NCBI RefSeq assembly: GCF_009793335.1
Contig: NZ_WING01000002.1
Span: forward strand, 1,054,001 to 1,118,000
Direction of reading: 5' to 3'
DNA from: Actinomadura sp. J1-007
Lineage (GTDB): Bacteria > Actinomycetota > Actinomycetes > Streptosporangiales > Streptosporangiaceae
Length of the DNA stretch: 64,000 bases
Positions 17,913 through 26,474 of the stretch are shown here, one piece after another. The translations under genes and the position numbers were made by a program. Numbering within the stretch: the first letter of the stretch is position 1; each line of letters starts with the position of its first letter. The notes under the pieces are model-generated. The model worked only from the letters and a program-made list of their open reading frames with translations. It had not been told where the DNA came from and made no database searches.

Positions 17913-18770
17913 ATGAGCACCGCGTCCCCCGCCTCGCCCCGGCCCCTCGCGCCGCTGCGGCTGAACGGCCGGGAGCCCGGCCGCTTCGCGATCATGGCGG
18001 TGGTGAACCGCACCCCCGACTCGTTCTACGACAGGGGCGCCACCTACGGGTTCGACGCGGCCCTCGCCGCCGCCGACCGCGCGGTCGCCGAGGGCGCCGA
18101 CATCGTCGACATCGGCGGGGTGAAGGCCGGGCCCGGCGACGAGGTCGACGTCGCCGAGGAGCTGCGCCGCGTCGTGGACGTCGTCGCGGCCGTCCGCGAG
18201 CGCCACCCCGGCATCGCGATCAGCGTGGACACCTGGCGGGCCGAGGTCGGCGAGGCCGTCGCCGCCGCGGGCGCCGACCTGCTCAACGACACCTGGGGCG
18301 GCCCCGACCCGCGGCTCGCCGAGGTCGCCGCCGCGCACGGCATCGGCCTGGTCTGCTCGCACGCGGGCGGCCTGGCCCCCCGCACCCGCCCGCACCGCGT
18401 CGCGTACGCCGACGTGGTCGCCGACGTCGTCCGGCACGTCACCGCCGAGGCCGAGCGCGCCGCCGCGCTCGGCGTCCCCCGCGACGCGATCCTCATCGAC
18501 CCCGCCCACGACTTCGGCAAGAACACCCGGCACTCGCTGGAGATCACGCGCCGGCTGGACGAGCTGGCCGCCACCGGATGGCCGGTTTTGGTCGCGGTGT
18601 CCAACAAGGACTTCATCGGCGAGACGCTCGGCCGGCCCGTCGACAAGCGCGGCGTCGGCACGATGGCCGTGCTCGGCGTCTCGGCCCGCCTCGGCGCCCG
18701 CGTGTTCCGCGTCCACGACGTCGCCGGCGCCCGCCGCGCCCTCGCCGCCGTGGAGGCGCTGCTCGCCTAG
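17913..18770 (+). CDS. folP: Dihydropteroate synthase family protein, FolP2-like
   Basis: The ATG at 17913 gives 285 residues and is preferred to an upstream in-frame codon at 17829. DHPS signatures are MAVVNRTPDSFYDRG (pterin-pocket loop 1), ADIVDIGGVKAGPG, SVDTWRAEV, LLNDTWGG, LIDPAHDFGKN, and C-terminally FRVHDV. The sequence NRTPDSFYD plus GGVKAGPG matches the mycobacterial FolP2 (Rv1207) type, which has been reported not to act as a true DHPS, rather than FolP1 with its NxTxDSFSDGG. No folate gene is adjacent. The enzyme activity is therefore uncertain although the family is clear. Confidence 0.85.
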   Translation: MSTASPASPRPLAPLRLNGREPGRFAIMAVVNRTPDSFYDRGATYGFDAALAAADRAVAEGADIVDIGGVKAGPGDEVDVAEELRRVVDVVAAVRERHPGIAISVDTWRAEVGEAVAAAGADLLNDTWGGPDPRLAEVAAAHGIGLVCSHAGGLAPRTRPHRVAYADVVADVVRHVTAEAERAAALGVPRDAILIDPAHDFGKNTRHSLEITRRLDELAATGWPVLVAVSNKDFIGETLGRPVDKRGVGTMAVLGVSARLGARVFRVHDVAGARRALAAVEALLA

Positions 18771-18833
18771 CGCGCGGCCTCCGGCGGCTCGCCCGGCGCG
18801 CGGCCTCCGGTGCCCGGCGTTCAGCCGCGGCCT

Positions 18834-19391
18834 CTAGTGCGCGGCCTCGCGCTGGCGGGCGCGGTAGGCGGCCACGTGCATGCGGTTGCCGCACGTCCGG
18901 CTGTCGCAGTAGCGGCGGCAGCGGTTGCGCGACAGGTCGACCAGCACGCGCGAGCAGTCGGGCGCCTCGCACGTGCGCAGCCGGTCGAGCTCGTCCGCCG
19001 CCACCACGTACGCCAGGGCCATCCCGCAGTCGGCGGCCAGGTGCTCGCCCATCGGCGCGCCCGGCGCGAAGAAGTGCACGTGCCAGCCGTGCTCGTCGTG
19101 GTCGGTCAGGTGCGGGGTGGTGCGGACCTCGCCGACGATCTCGTTGATCAGCCGTACCGCCTCGGGGACCCGCGTCGCGCGGAACACCGCGTGGAACCGG
19201 GCCCGCAGGTCCAGCACCCGGGCGAGGTCGGCGTCGCCGAGCCGCTCCACGTCGCTGAACCGGTTGCGCTCGACGAACGCGTGCAGGCCCGCCAGGCCCG
19301 ACAGCCCCTCCACGCCGGACGCCGCGGGGCCGGTGTTGATCAGATCGACGACGGTGGCGAGCGCGTGCTCGGTGTCATGAGTGAAGATCAC
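18834..19391 (-). CDS. CGNR zinc finger / ABATE domain regulator
   Basis: The GTG at 19391 has GGAG five bases upstream and gives a 185-residue product starting VIFTHDTEHALATVVDLINT, the standard family start. The ABATE-type N-terminal domain is followed by a C-terminal zinc finger: LRTCEAPDCSRVLVDLSRN, then RRYCDSRTCGNRMHVAAYR, with the CGNR motif that names the family. These proteins are thought to be transcriptional regulators with a ligand-binding N-terminus; the ligand is unknown. The gene is divergent from the CPA1 antiporter at 19607. Confidence 0.88.
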   Translation of the reverse strand: MIFTHDTEHALATVVDLINTGPAASGVEGLSGLAGLHAFVERNRFSDVERLGDADLARVLDLRARFHAVFRATRVPEAVRLINEIVGEVRTTPHLTDHDEHGWHVHFFAPGAPMGEHLAADCGMALAYVVAADELDRLRTCEAPDCSRVLVDLSRNRCRRYCDSRTCGNRMHVAAYRARQREAAH

Positions 19392-19606
19392 GAGGACTCC
19401 AGTCTCGGGGGACCGGGGCCGCCGGGGGCCCGGCGCCGCGGCCGGGGCCGGAGCGCGACCCAGGATTCCCACCCTATGCCGCCCGGCCGTGATCGTCCGC
19501 GAACCCCGGCCAGGCCGCCGCGGGGACCCGCGCGGCGCGCGGCGGCGTCGGGCGGATCACGTCGCGCAGGCGGGTACGGGGACGCCGCGCTGGAGAGGAT
19601 CAGGGC

Positions 19607-21187
19607 GTGGGGGAGGACCGGCTGCTCGTCGTGTTCCTGGTCATCGCCGTGGTGGTGCTGCTCGCGCGGACGCTGGCCGGGCGGCTCCGCGTGCCCGACG
19701 CGATCCTGCTCGTCGTCCTCGGGATCGCCGCCGGGTTCGTGCCCGGCCTGCCCAAGGTCGAGGTGTCGCCCGAGCTGGTGCTGTTCGGGTTCCTGCCGCC
19801 GCTGGTCTACCACGCCGCGTTCTTCACCGCGCCCCGCGAGGCCCGCGCCGACGCCGTCCCCATCTTCACCCTGGCGTTCGGCCTCACCACCGTCACCACG
19901 GTCGCCGTCGCGGCCACCGTCTGGGCGCTGCTGCCCGGCGCGGGCTGGGCCGCCGCGCTCGCGTTCGGCGCCGCCGTCGCCCCCACCGACGCGGTCGCGG
20001 CCACCTCCGTGCTCCAGCGGCTCGGCGCCCCGCCCCGCATGGTGACGATCCTGGAGGGCGAGAGCCTGATCAACGACGGCGTCGCGCTGACCATCTTCGG
20101 CCTCGCCGCCGAGGCGCTCGCCACCGGCTTCACGTTCGGGCACGGCGCCGCGCGGCTCGGCCAGGTCGTGGCGGGCGGCGTCGCGTACGGGCTGGCGGCC
20201 GGGTTCGTCATCCGCCGGATCCGGCGCCGCATCGAGGACCCCAGCAGCCAGATCATCGTCTCGCTCGTCACGCCGTACATCGCCTACATCCCCGCCGAGA
20301 ACCTCGGCTTCTCCGGCGTCCTCGCCACCGTCACCGCCGGGTTCTACATCGGCACCAGGGGAGAGGGCGTGCTCCAGCCCGCGTCCCGCATGGTCGGCAG
20401 CGCGTTCTGGCGGATCCTGACGTTCCTCCTCGAATCGGCGCTGTTCGTCCTGCTCGGCCTGGAGATCCGGCAGGTGCTCCGCCACCCCGGCGGCCACTCC
20501 TGGGCCGAGATCCTGCTCACCGCCCTCGCCGTCTCCGCCGTCGCCATCGGCGTCCGCGTCGCCTGGCAGCTCGGCAACGGCCCGCTCGGCGACCTGCTGC
20601 CGGGCGGCCGGCGCGTCCAGCAGGGCCTCGGCCGGCGGCAGCGGCTGGTGATCGGCCTCGGCGGCATGCGCGGGGCGATCTCCCTCGCGCTCGCCCTGTC
20701 GCTCCCGGCCGCCGTCGGCCCCGAACGCGGCGTGCTCATCCTGCTGACCGCCCTGGTCGTCCTCGTCACCCTCGTCGGCCAGGCGCCGCTGCTGCCCGTC
20801 CTGCTGCGCCGCTTCGGGCTGATCGAGTCCGACCGGCGGCGCGTGGAGGCGATGACCGCCCGCAAGGCCGGGCTCCAGGCCGCCCTCACCCGCCTCGACG
20901 AGCTCGCCGAGGACGACGACCTCGACGACCAGACCGCCGACGCGTACCGCCAGATGCTCGAACTGCGGCTGGAACGCGTCCAGTACTTCCTGGAGGAGGA
21001 CGAGCACGACGGCGAGCGGACGAGCCCGCCCAACAGCCGCCGCGTCCGCGCCGAGCTCGTCCGGGCGCAGCGCGCCAAACTGACGGCGCTCTACCGCAAG
21101 GGGAGGATCGGCGCGGAGACGCTCCGCGAGATCACCCGCGAGCTGGACTTCGAGGACCCGGTCGTGATCCGCCGGGCCCGCTCATGA
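19607..21187 (+). CDS. Na+/H+ antiporter, CPA1 family
   Basis: A GTG start gives 526 residues. About 12 transmembrane segments cover residues 1-410, with GFLPPLVYHAAFFTAP, FGAAVAPTDAVAATSVL, LEGESLINDGVALTIF and IGLGGMRGAISLALALSLP, the CPA1 hallmarks. The C-terminal cytosolic tail is charged and helical (ALTRLDELAEDDDLDDQ). It is clearly paralogous to the antiporter at 12110-13708 but the two are not close copies. It is probably involved in Na+/pH homeostasis. The CGNR regulator is divergently transcribed upstream. Confidence 0.88.
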   Translation: MGEDRLLVVFLVIAVVVLLARTLAGRLRVPDAILLVVLGIAAGFVPGLPKVEVSPELVLFGFLPPLVYHAAFFTAPREARADAVPIFTLAFGLTTVTTVAVAATVWALLPGAGWAAALAFGAAVAPTDAVAATSVLQRLGAPPRMVTILEGESLINDGVALTIFGLAAEALATGFTFGHGAARLGQVVAGGVAYGLAAGFVIRRIRRRIEDPSSQIIVSLVTPYIAYIPAENLGFSGVLATVTAGFYIGTRGEGVLQPASRMVGSAFWRILTFLLESALFVLLGLEIRQVLRHPGGHSWAEILLTALAVSAVAIGVRVAWQLGNGPLGDLLPGGRRVQQGLGRRQRLVIGLGGMRGAISLALALSLPAAVGPERGVLILLTALVVLVTLVGQAPLLPVLLRRFGLIESDRRRVEAMTARKAGLQAALTRLDELAEDDDLDDQTADAYRQMLELRLERVQYFLEEDEHDGERTSPPNSRRVRAELVRAQRAKLTALYRKGRIGAETLREITRELDFEDPVVIRRARS

Positions 21188-21378
21188 CCCCTGGAACGCG
21201 TGATGCCGGGACAGCGGGGGCGTGATGCCGGGAAGGCGGCGGCGGGGTGATGGTGGGAACGCGACGGCGGGGGCGCGATGCCGGGAAGGCGGCGGGGGGT
21301 GGCGCCGGGGACGCGCGAGGCGGGGGGCGCGCCGCCGGGAGCGTGCGGCGGCGGGGGCGCGGCGAGGAGGCCCGGGGG
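21188..21378. repeat. GC-rich intergenic DNA with short imperfect direct repeats
   Basis: GATGCCGGGAAGGCGGCGG occurs twice, at about 21222 and 21279, with degenerate versions between (GTGATGCCGGGACAGC, GATGGTGGGAACGC). The repeats separate the convergent antiporter and hypothetical gene; no coding or promoter signal is seen. Confidence 0.5.
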
Positions 21379-21951
21379 TCAGCGGGTGAAGCTGGGGTCG
21401 GCGACGACCGGGTAGAACGCGTCGGAGTGCTGGACGCGCATCGTCACCGTCGAGCCGTCCAGCGTGTAGTCCGCCTTCACCTGGCGGAACATCGAGTCGC
21501 ACGCCCACGGGTTGTAGAGGCGGCCGACGGTGGCGCCGTAGCGCAGGTGCACCACGTCGTACCCGCCGGACGGCATCGCCTCCAGCGCGAGCCCGTCGGC
21601 CAGCGAGATCGGGAAGCGGAACTCCGCGGGGGCGTCCGGGCCGTGGATGACCGTGAGCAGGCGCATGCCGCCCGCCGTCGTCTGCGCGACGATGTCGGTG
21701 TCGACCTCGACGCCCACGAAGACCCGCAGGCTCGGCCGCAGCACCTGCGCGACGGTGTCGGCCGCGGCCACGTCGATCCCGAAGTGGATCCGCTGGCCGT
21801 CCTTGGTCGGCACCCAGACCCCGTCGCGGGCGCGCTGGCCCCAGGCGACCTCCGGGTTCTCCATCTCCTGCGGCTCGTTCTTGCCCCGGGCGACGAGGAT
21901 CCTGGAGGCGGCGGTCATCGCCGCGGCAGCCCCGTCCCGTGCATGCCTCAT
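21379..21951 (-). CDS. Hypothetical actinobacterial protein ending in a YPVVADPS motif
   Basis: A 190-residue protein from ATG 21951, with GAGGGGG upstream. It ends SDAFYPVVADPSFTR; a VADP motif of this type closes many exported actinobacterial proteins of unknown function. The middle part (LRVFVGVEVDTDIVAQT, RLLTVIHGPDAPAEFRFP) is beta-rich. The N-terminus has Ala-rich character but no clear signal peptide, so the export route is unclear. No neighbours point to a function. Confidence 0.65.
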   Translation of the reverse strand: MRHARDGAAAAMTAASRILVARGKNEPQEMENPEVAWGQRARDGVWVPTKDGQRIHFGIDVAAADTVAQVLRPSLRVFVGVEVDTDIVAQTTAGGMRLLTVIHGPDAPAEFRFPISLADGLALEAMPSGGYDVVHLRYGATVGRLYNPWACDSMFRQVKADYTLDGSTVTMRVQHSDAFYPVVADPSFTR

Positions 21952-22169
21952 GGCGGGCCCCCTCGCCTTCTTCCATCACATACGTGACATCACGCTGTTT
22001 CGGGTTTTACCACGGGGAAGCATGGCAGGGCCGTGCTCGGCCTGCATCCGGTCGCTTTGCGTCGTTCGCCCCGTGCGACGTTGGACCTTACACCACCCTT
22101 ATCCGCCGTGGTCGGGCCCGTAACTAGGATGAACGGGTTCACGCGGTTCGCGGAGGAGTTGATCACGGC

Positions 22170-22685
22170 ATGGCAGCGCAGGACCCGTCCGGCACGATCC
22201 GCATCGCCGAGCTGCCCCCGGACGAGCAGCGGCTCGTGCGCTCCACGCTCCGCCACGCGACCCCCCTGCACGACCTGCTGGGACTGGAGATCGTGGAGAT
22301 CGGCGCCCGGCACGCGGTGCTGTCGATGCCCGTGCGCGAGGAGGCGTTCAACAGCACCGGCAACCTGCACGGCGGCGCGATCGCCACGCTCATCGACGTC
22401 GCGGCCGGCACGGCCGCCGCCCGCGGCAGCGGCTTCGAGCACGGCCGCCAGAGCCTCGTCACCGCCGACCTGCACGTCCGCTACCTGGGCCGCCCGCACG
22501 GCGAGGAGGTCTTCGCCCGCGCCGAGGTGCTCAAGACCGGCCGCCAGCTCGTCATCGTCGAGTGCCGCGTCACCGACGCCGAGGACCGCATCATCGCCGC
22601 CGCCGACTTCTCCATGATGATCGTCCCGCTGCGCCGCCCGCTGCGCCCGGTCGCCAACGCCAAGGACACCGATCCCGACCTCTGA
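22170..22685 (+). CDS. PaaI-family hotdog-fold thioesterase
   Basis: A 171-residue single hotdog domain. The motif STGNLHGGAIATLIDVAAGTAA at about residues 65-87 carries the catalytic-region HGG and helix of PaaI/4HBT thioesterases, followed by TADLHVRYLGRP. Such enzymes hydrolyse acyl-CoA thioesters such as hydroxyphenylacetyl-CoA. GGAGGAG is 11 bases before the ATG. The gene is monocistronic, followed by a palindrome and the tRNA array. Confidence 0.85.
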   Translation: MAAQDPSGTIRIAELPPDEQRLVRSTLRHATPLHDLLGLEIVEIGARHAVLSMPVREEAFNSTGNLHGGAIATLIDVAAGTAAARGSGFEHGRQSLVTADLHVRYLGRPHGEEVFARAEVLKTGRQLVIVECRVTDAEDRIIAAADFSMMIVPLRRPLRPVANAKDTDPDL

Positions 22686-22708
22686 TCGGAAAACCTTTTG
22701 CGCCCGTC

Positions 22709-22720
22709 CGCGGATCCGCG
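22709..22720. repeat. Perfect 12-bp palindrome CGCGGATCCGCG
   Basis: It lies between the thioesterase stop and the first tRNA. It may be a small hairpin ending the thioesterase message or part of tRNA promoter control; nothing else distinguishes these options. Confidence 0.35.
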
Positions 22721-22755
22721 CATCCTTGAGCGTGTCGAAAGGAAGGAAAGCGCGA

Positions 22756-22827
22756 AGGGGTGAGCCACCGGTTAGGCGGCTGGTCTCCAAAACCAGCGGA
22801 AAGTAGGTTCGACTCCTACCGCCCCTG
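22756..22827 (+). tRNA. tRNA-Trp (CCA anticodon), atypical
   Basis: Acceptor stem AGGGGTG pairs with CGCCCCT (one G-U). The anticodon arm is CTGGT-CTCCAAA-ACCAG with anticodon CCA, and the T arm is GTAGG-TTCGACT-CCTAC. Discriminator G fits Trp. The D arm is only three base pairs (GCC/GGC) with loop ACCGGTTA, and the usual U8 is absent, giving a shorter D-arm region than standard bacterial tRNA-Trp. CCA is not encoded. First of four closely spaced tRNAs. Confidence 0.8.
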
Positions 22828-22840
22828 CCGGACGATCGAC

Positions 22841-22911
22841 GGGCCCGTGGTGTAACGGGAACACGACTGCCTTGCACGCAGCCGACCAGGGTTCGACTCC
22901 CTGCGGGTCCA
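22841..22911 (+). tRNA. tRNA-Ala (TGC anticodon), atypical
   Basis: Acceptor GGGCCCG pairs with CGGGTCC and has a G3-U70 wobble, the alanine identity element. D arm GTGT/ACAC, anticodon loop CTTGCAC (anticodon TGC), T arm CAGGG-TTCGACT-CCCTG, discriminator A. The 27-43 pair is A/C mismatched, and the D arm lacks the GCTC..GAGC consensus of standard bacterial tRNA-Ala. Separated from tRNA-Trp by 13 bases. Confidence 0.8.
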
Positions 22912-22922
22912 CGTAGTACAGC

Positions 22923-22994
22923 GCGCCGCGAGCATGACGGGAAATGCAGCGGACTCTTAATCCGTGGATCGGGGTTCGAGCCCCCGGCGGCGCA
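22923..22994 (+). tRNA. tRNA-Lys (CTT anticodon), atypical
   Basis: Acceptor GCGCCGC/GCGGCGC, D arm GCAT/ATGC, anticodon arm GCGGA-CTCTTAA-TCCGT (anticodon CTT), T arm CGGGG-TTCGAGC-CCCCG, discriminator A. Position 8 is G rather than the near-universal U. Eleven bases separate it from tRNA-Ala. Confidence 0.8.
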
Positions 22995-23010
22995 CTGCGG
23001 GGAAAGGCTT

Positions 23011-23095
23011 GGAGGGTTGGCCGAACGGTAAGGCAGCGGTTTCGAAAACCGACGTCGAGGTGACACTCGAAGGGGTTCGACTCCCTTACCCTCCG
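23011..23095 (+). tRNA. tRNA-Ser (CGA anticodon)
   Basis: A type II tRNA of 85 bases: acceptor GGAGGGT/ACCCTCC, anticodon loop TTCGAAA (anticodon CGA), a long variable arm TCGAG-GTGACA-CTCGA, and T arm with TTCGACT. Discriminator G fits serine. It is the most canonical of the four and the last of the array, followed at once by a terminator. Confidence 0.88.
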
Positions 23096-23105
23096 CACCG
23101 CGAAA

Positions 23106-23155
23106 GCCGCCGCGACCCGTAATGCACAACGGGTCGCGGCGGCTTCTCCGCTTTT
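23106..23155 (+). terminator. Intrinsic terminator of the tRNA array (probably bidirectional)
   Basis: A perfect 15-bp stem, GCCGCCGCGACCCGT paired with 23129-23143, encloses loop AATGCACA and is followed by TTCTCCGCTTTT. It ends the tRNA transcript; on the other strand it follows the stop of the aminotransferase gene at 23207. Confidence 0.85.
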
Positions 23156-23206
23156 CCCGCGCCGGCCGTCCGCCGGTGCGGTGCTCGCGCCGTGGCCGGT
23201 TGCGGC

Positions 23207-24550
23207 CTAGAGGGCGGCGGCCGGGGCCAGGTCCGGGGACGCGGCGTTAACGGTCAGGGCGGCGAGGGTTTCGGACAGGCGGTCGAGGGACGAGGCGATC
23301 CAGGGCACCGTGGCCGGGTCCGGGGCGGCCAGGGCCGTGAGTCGCTGCTCGTCGTTCTCGCCGTACAGCAGGCTCGGCGCCACGCGCACCCGCAGGGCGT
23401 CCTCGGGCTCGCCGAACGCGCTGCCCGGCAGGACGCCCACTCCGTAACGTTCCAACAGCAGGCCCGTCAGCTCCGGGCAGGTGCGGACGCCGTGGGCCTC
23501 CCGCAGCGCGCCGCGGAGCGGGCCGAGGTCCGGGTAGACGTAGAAGGCCGCTTGTGGCCGGGTGACGCGCGCGCCCGCGGCGGCGAAGCGGTCCGCCACC
23601 GCGTTGGCGATGGCGGCGTGGAGGCGGCGGCTGCGGTCCACGTGCTCCAGCAGCTCCGGCGGCTCGGCGAACGCGTAGGCGGCGGCGTGCTGCATCGGCG
23701 CCGGCGGGCTCGACCAGATCTCGCTGGCGATCCCGAGGAGGCTCGCGCGCAGCTCGGCGCCGAACGGCCCGTCGGGCAGGCGGGCCACGCCGAGGCGCCA
23801 TCCGCCCGCCGCCAGATGCTTGCTGAGCGCGGTCGTCACGACGGTGCGCTCGGGCGCGTACAGGGCCGGGGACGGGACGCGGGCCAGCGGGTCGTGCAGC
23901 AGGTCGGCGTAGATCTGATCGGAGACGATCACCAGGTCGTGCTCGCGGGCGACCTCGCACACGCGGCGGACGGTGCCCTCGGACGCCAGCGTGCCGGTCG
24001 GGTTGTCGGGCAGCGTGACGATCACGGCGCGCAGCGGGCGGCCCGCGGCGCGGGCGCGGACGGCCGCGTCGGCGAGCAGGGACGGGTTCGGCACGCCGCC
24101 CTCGCCCGGCGGCGTGGCGATCCGGACCGGCTCGGTGCCGACCAGGGCGCTCTGCGCGGCGTAGCTGACCCAGGACGGAGCCGGGACGGCCACGTCGCCG
24201 CCGAGCGCCATGAGCAGGCCGAACAGCAGGGGTTTGCTGCCCGGCCCGGCCACCACGAACGCGGGGTCGGTGGGCAGGCCGCGGCGGCTCCAGTAGCCGG
24301 CGGCGGCGGCGCGCAGGGCCGGCGAGCCGGCGACGGGACCGTAGCCGCCGCGCTCGGTGGCCGCGGCGAGCTCGCGCGCGAGCGCCGGATGTATCGGTAT
24401 CCCGGCCTCTCCGAAGCCGAGCGGGAGCACCCGCATCCCCTCCCGGCGCTTGCGGGCGATCGCCTCGTTCACCGCGAGCGTCGGCGAGAGGGGCACCGGG
24501 CGGAGGACGGGCCGGGGCCGGGCGGGGGCGGGCTGGTTCTGGGCAGGCAT
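23207..24550 (-). CDS. Class I/II PLP-dependent aminotransferase
   Basis: A 447-residue fold-type I aminotransferase starting at ATG 24550. Motifs in order: GYGPVAGSPALRAAAAGY, the substrate/PLP loop LPDNPTGTLAS, VSDQIYADL (Asp contacting the pyridine), the PLP Lys244 in LSKHLAAGGWRLG and a C-terminal Arg-containing RVRVAPSLLY. It is most like aspartate/aromatic-type enzymes, but the substrate cannot be assigned. It is divergently transcribed from a LysR regulator at 24691, which is its likely regulator. The shared upstream region of 140 bases is AT-richer than its surroundings. Confidence 0.88.
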   Translation of the reverse strand: MPAQNQPAPARPRPVLRPVPLSPTLAVNEAIARKRREGMRVLPLGFGEAGIPIHPALARELAAATERGGYGPVAGSPALRAAAAGYWSRRGLPTDPAFVVAGPGSKPLLFGLLMALGGDVAVPAPSWVSYAAQSALVGTEPVRIATPPGEGGVPNPSLLADAAVRARAAGRPLRAVIVTLPDNPTGTLASEGTVRRVCEVAREHDLVIVSDQIYADLLHDPLARVPSPALYAPERTVVTTALSKHLAAGGWRLGVARLPDGPFGAELRASLLGIASEIWSSPPAPMQHAAAYAFAEPPELLEHVDRSRRLHAAIANAVADRFAAAGARVTRPQAAFYVYPDLGPLRGALREAHGVRTCPELTGLLLERYGVGVLPGSAFGEPEDALRVRVAPSLLYGENDEQRLTALAAPDPATVPWIASSLDRLSETLAALTVNAASPDLAPAAAL

Positions 24551-24690
24551 CAATGCTCCATGGCATGGCGTGATGACGGTGTGTGACAGCGGGAATCCCC
24601 GTGGCGACCCGGCCGGGTTCGCTTAGATGCTTGCCCGCTTTCAGCATCATCACAAGCGAGTCTCAGCGATGGTGACCGTAAGCTGGAGTG

Positions 24691-25734
24691 ATGCTGGAGG
24701 TTCGGAGGCTGCGCCTGCTGGCCGAGTTCGCCCGCCGGGGCAGCATCGCGGCGACCGCCGCCTCGCTCGGCTACACGCCCTCGGCGGTGTCCCAGCAGCT
24801 CGCCGCGCTGGAACGGGAGACGCGGGTGGCGCTGCTCGACCGCACCGCGCGCAGCGCCGAGCTGACCGACGCGGGACGCCGCCTCGCCGCCCGCGCCGAG
24901 GAGATCCTCACCCTGGTGGAGGCCGCCGAGGCGGAGCTGTTCGCCCAGTCCGACACCCCGATCGGACGGGTCGTGGTGACCTCGTTCCCGACGGCGGCGG
25001 TCGCGTTCGCCCCGGCGCTCGCGCACAGCCTGGCCGACCACCCGGGGCTGACGTTCGTCCTGCGGCAGACCCGGCCCGGGGACGGGGTGCGCCAGGTGCA
25101 GAGCGGCGAGGTCGACATCGCCCTGATCGACGACTGGACGGGCAAGGTCCCCGAGCAGTCGCCCGCCGCGCTGGAGTTCTTCCACCTGCGCCGCGACCCG
25201 CTGGTGCTGGTCGTCCCCGCCTCCCACCCCATGTCGGACCCGGAACGGCCCGTGGACCTCCAGGAGCTGCGGGAGGAGCCCTGGATGGCGGCGCCGCCGG
25301 GGGAGTTCTCCCGCCAGGCCGTGGAGCGGCTGCTCGACACCGTCGGGGGCGCGCGGCCCGTTCCGTGGGAGTTCGAGGGCCTGCACACGATCCTGAGCCT
25401 GGTGGCGCGGGGGATAGGGATCACCGCCGTGCCGGCCCTGGCGCTGGCGGCGGGCGACCAGGGCGTGGCCGTACGGAGCATTCCGGGGTGCACGCTGGCG
25501 CGCGAGGTGTACGCCGTCACGCGTACCGCGAGCGTCCGCCGCCCGTCGGTGGCGGTGACCCTGCGCGCCATCTACGCCGCCGCGCAAGAGCCCTATCCGG
25601 CGCAGTCGATCGCCGACGCCGGAACGCCGCCGTTCCCCCCGAGGCCCCGGCCGGACGGGCGGTCCCCGGACGGCCGGCCTGCGGACGGGCGGTCCCCGGG
25701 CGGGCGGCCCGCGGGCGGCGGGGCTCAGGAGTAG
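24691..25734 (+). CDS. LysR family transcriptional regulator, divergent to the aminotransferase
   Basis: A 347-residue protein starting MLEVRRLRLLAEFARRGS with the helix-turn-helix TAASLGYTPSAVSQQLAALE, then an effector domain (GRVVVTSFPTAAVAFAPAL, VALTLRAIYAAAQ-like end). GGAG lies just upstream of ATG 24691 with GTG 24688 as an alternative. The C-terminus carries an extra Pro/Gly/Arg-rich tail with the repeated DGRSPDGRPADGRSPGGRP pattern, absent from typical family members. The last ten bases overlap the convergent SCP2 gene. Confidence 0.88.
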   Translation: MLEVRRLRLLAEFARRGSIAATAASLGYTPSAVSQQLAALERETRVALLDRTARSAELTDAGRRLAARAEEILTLVEAAEAELFAQSDTPIGRVVVTSFPTAAVAFAPALAHSLADHPGLTFVLRQTRPGDGVRQVQSGEVDIALIDDWTGKVPEQSPAALEFFHLRRDPLVLVVPASHPMSDPERPVDLQELREEPWMAAPPGEFSRQAVERLLDTVGGARPVPWEFEGLHTILSLVARGIGITAVPALALAAGDQGVAVRSIPGCTLAREVYAVTRTASVRRPSVAVTLRAIYAAAQEPYPAQSIADAGTPPFPPRPRPDGRSPDGRPADGRSPGGRPAGGGAQE

Positions 25735-26204
25735 TCGAACCAGCCCTGCATCTTGGCGCCGAACATCATGTCGCCCGAGATCTTGATCTTGCCGGTCATC
25801 ACGCCGGTGACGCCGTTGAGCTCGCCGGCGCAGAGCCGCAGGAGGTTCGGCAGGGTCATGCCGAGGACGACCTTGGCCCGTTCCGGGGCGCCCCGGCCGC
25901 CCTCGGCGCGGCCGTCGGCGATCACCAGCCGGTACGTGCGGGTGCCGTCCGGCGTGCCGATGTTCCACTGCACCGCCCCGCCGTCCTTGCCGGCCTTCTC
26001 CGGGACGAACCGCGTGCCCATCAGGCCGAAGATCCGGTCGAGCACGGCGTCCACGCCGATCTCGGCGGCGAACTGGGTGATGACCTCGTCGTCCACCCCG
26101 TCGGCCGCGAGCAGCTCCCGCAGCTCCTCGGGGGTGCCGACGGCGTTCAGCATGTCCTGCGGCCCGCCCTGGCCTCCGGCCTCCGGCGTCGTCGTCCCGC
26201 CCAT
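25725..26204 (-). CDS. SCP2 sterol-binding domain protein
   Basis: A 159-residue protein with an SCP2-type fold in the C-terminal two thirds: WNIGTPDGTRTYRLVIADGRAE, KVVLGMTLPNLLRLCAGELNGVTG (split here by charge) and the closing KIKISGDMMFGAKMQGWF. SCP2 domains bind sterols or acyl-CoA-like lipids; the partner is unknown. Its 3' end overlaps the convergent LysR gene by ten bases. Confidence 0.85.
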   Translation of the reverse strand: MGGTTTPEAGGQGGPQDMLNAVGTPEELRELLAADGVDDEVITQFAAEIGVDAVLDRIFGLMGTRFVPEKAGKDGGAVQWNIGTPDGTRTYRLVIADGRAEGGRGAPERAKVVLGMTLPNLLRLCAGELNGVTGVMTGKIKISGDMMFGAKMQGWFDYS

Positions 26205-26474
26205 CCGCGCCTCCTCGTCTCGGCGCCCCGCCGGGAGGCCGCGGCGCCTGTAGCAGAACTGTTCAATGGGGCGTCCAATAGCGTCAAGGGGGCGCGGGCC
26301 GGTGTTCTGGCCGATCCTGCGGGAACGAGCACGGGACGGCGCCCGGAGGGCCGCTTCTCATCACCGGGTGCTCAAAAGCGGCACGGCCAGGGCCGTCCGG
26401 CCCGGCGCTGGCCGCATCCGGCCGGGGCCCCGGCCCCGGCGGCCACCGGTTTCCAGCCAAGAGGGACGAACCGC

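Noticed and set aside
23106..23155. Phage attachment site next to the tRNA-Ser
   Set aside because: The inverted repeat is a terminator; no tRNA 3' duplicate or integrase gene is found nearby.
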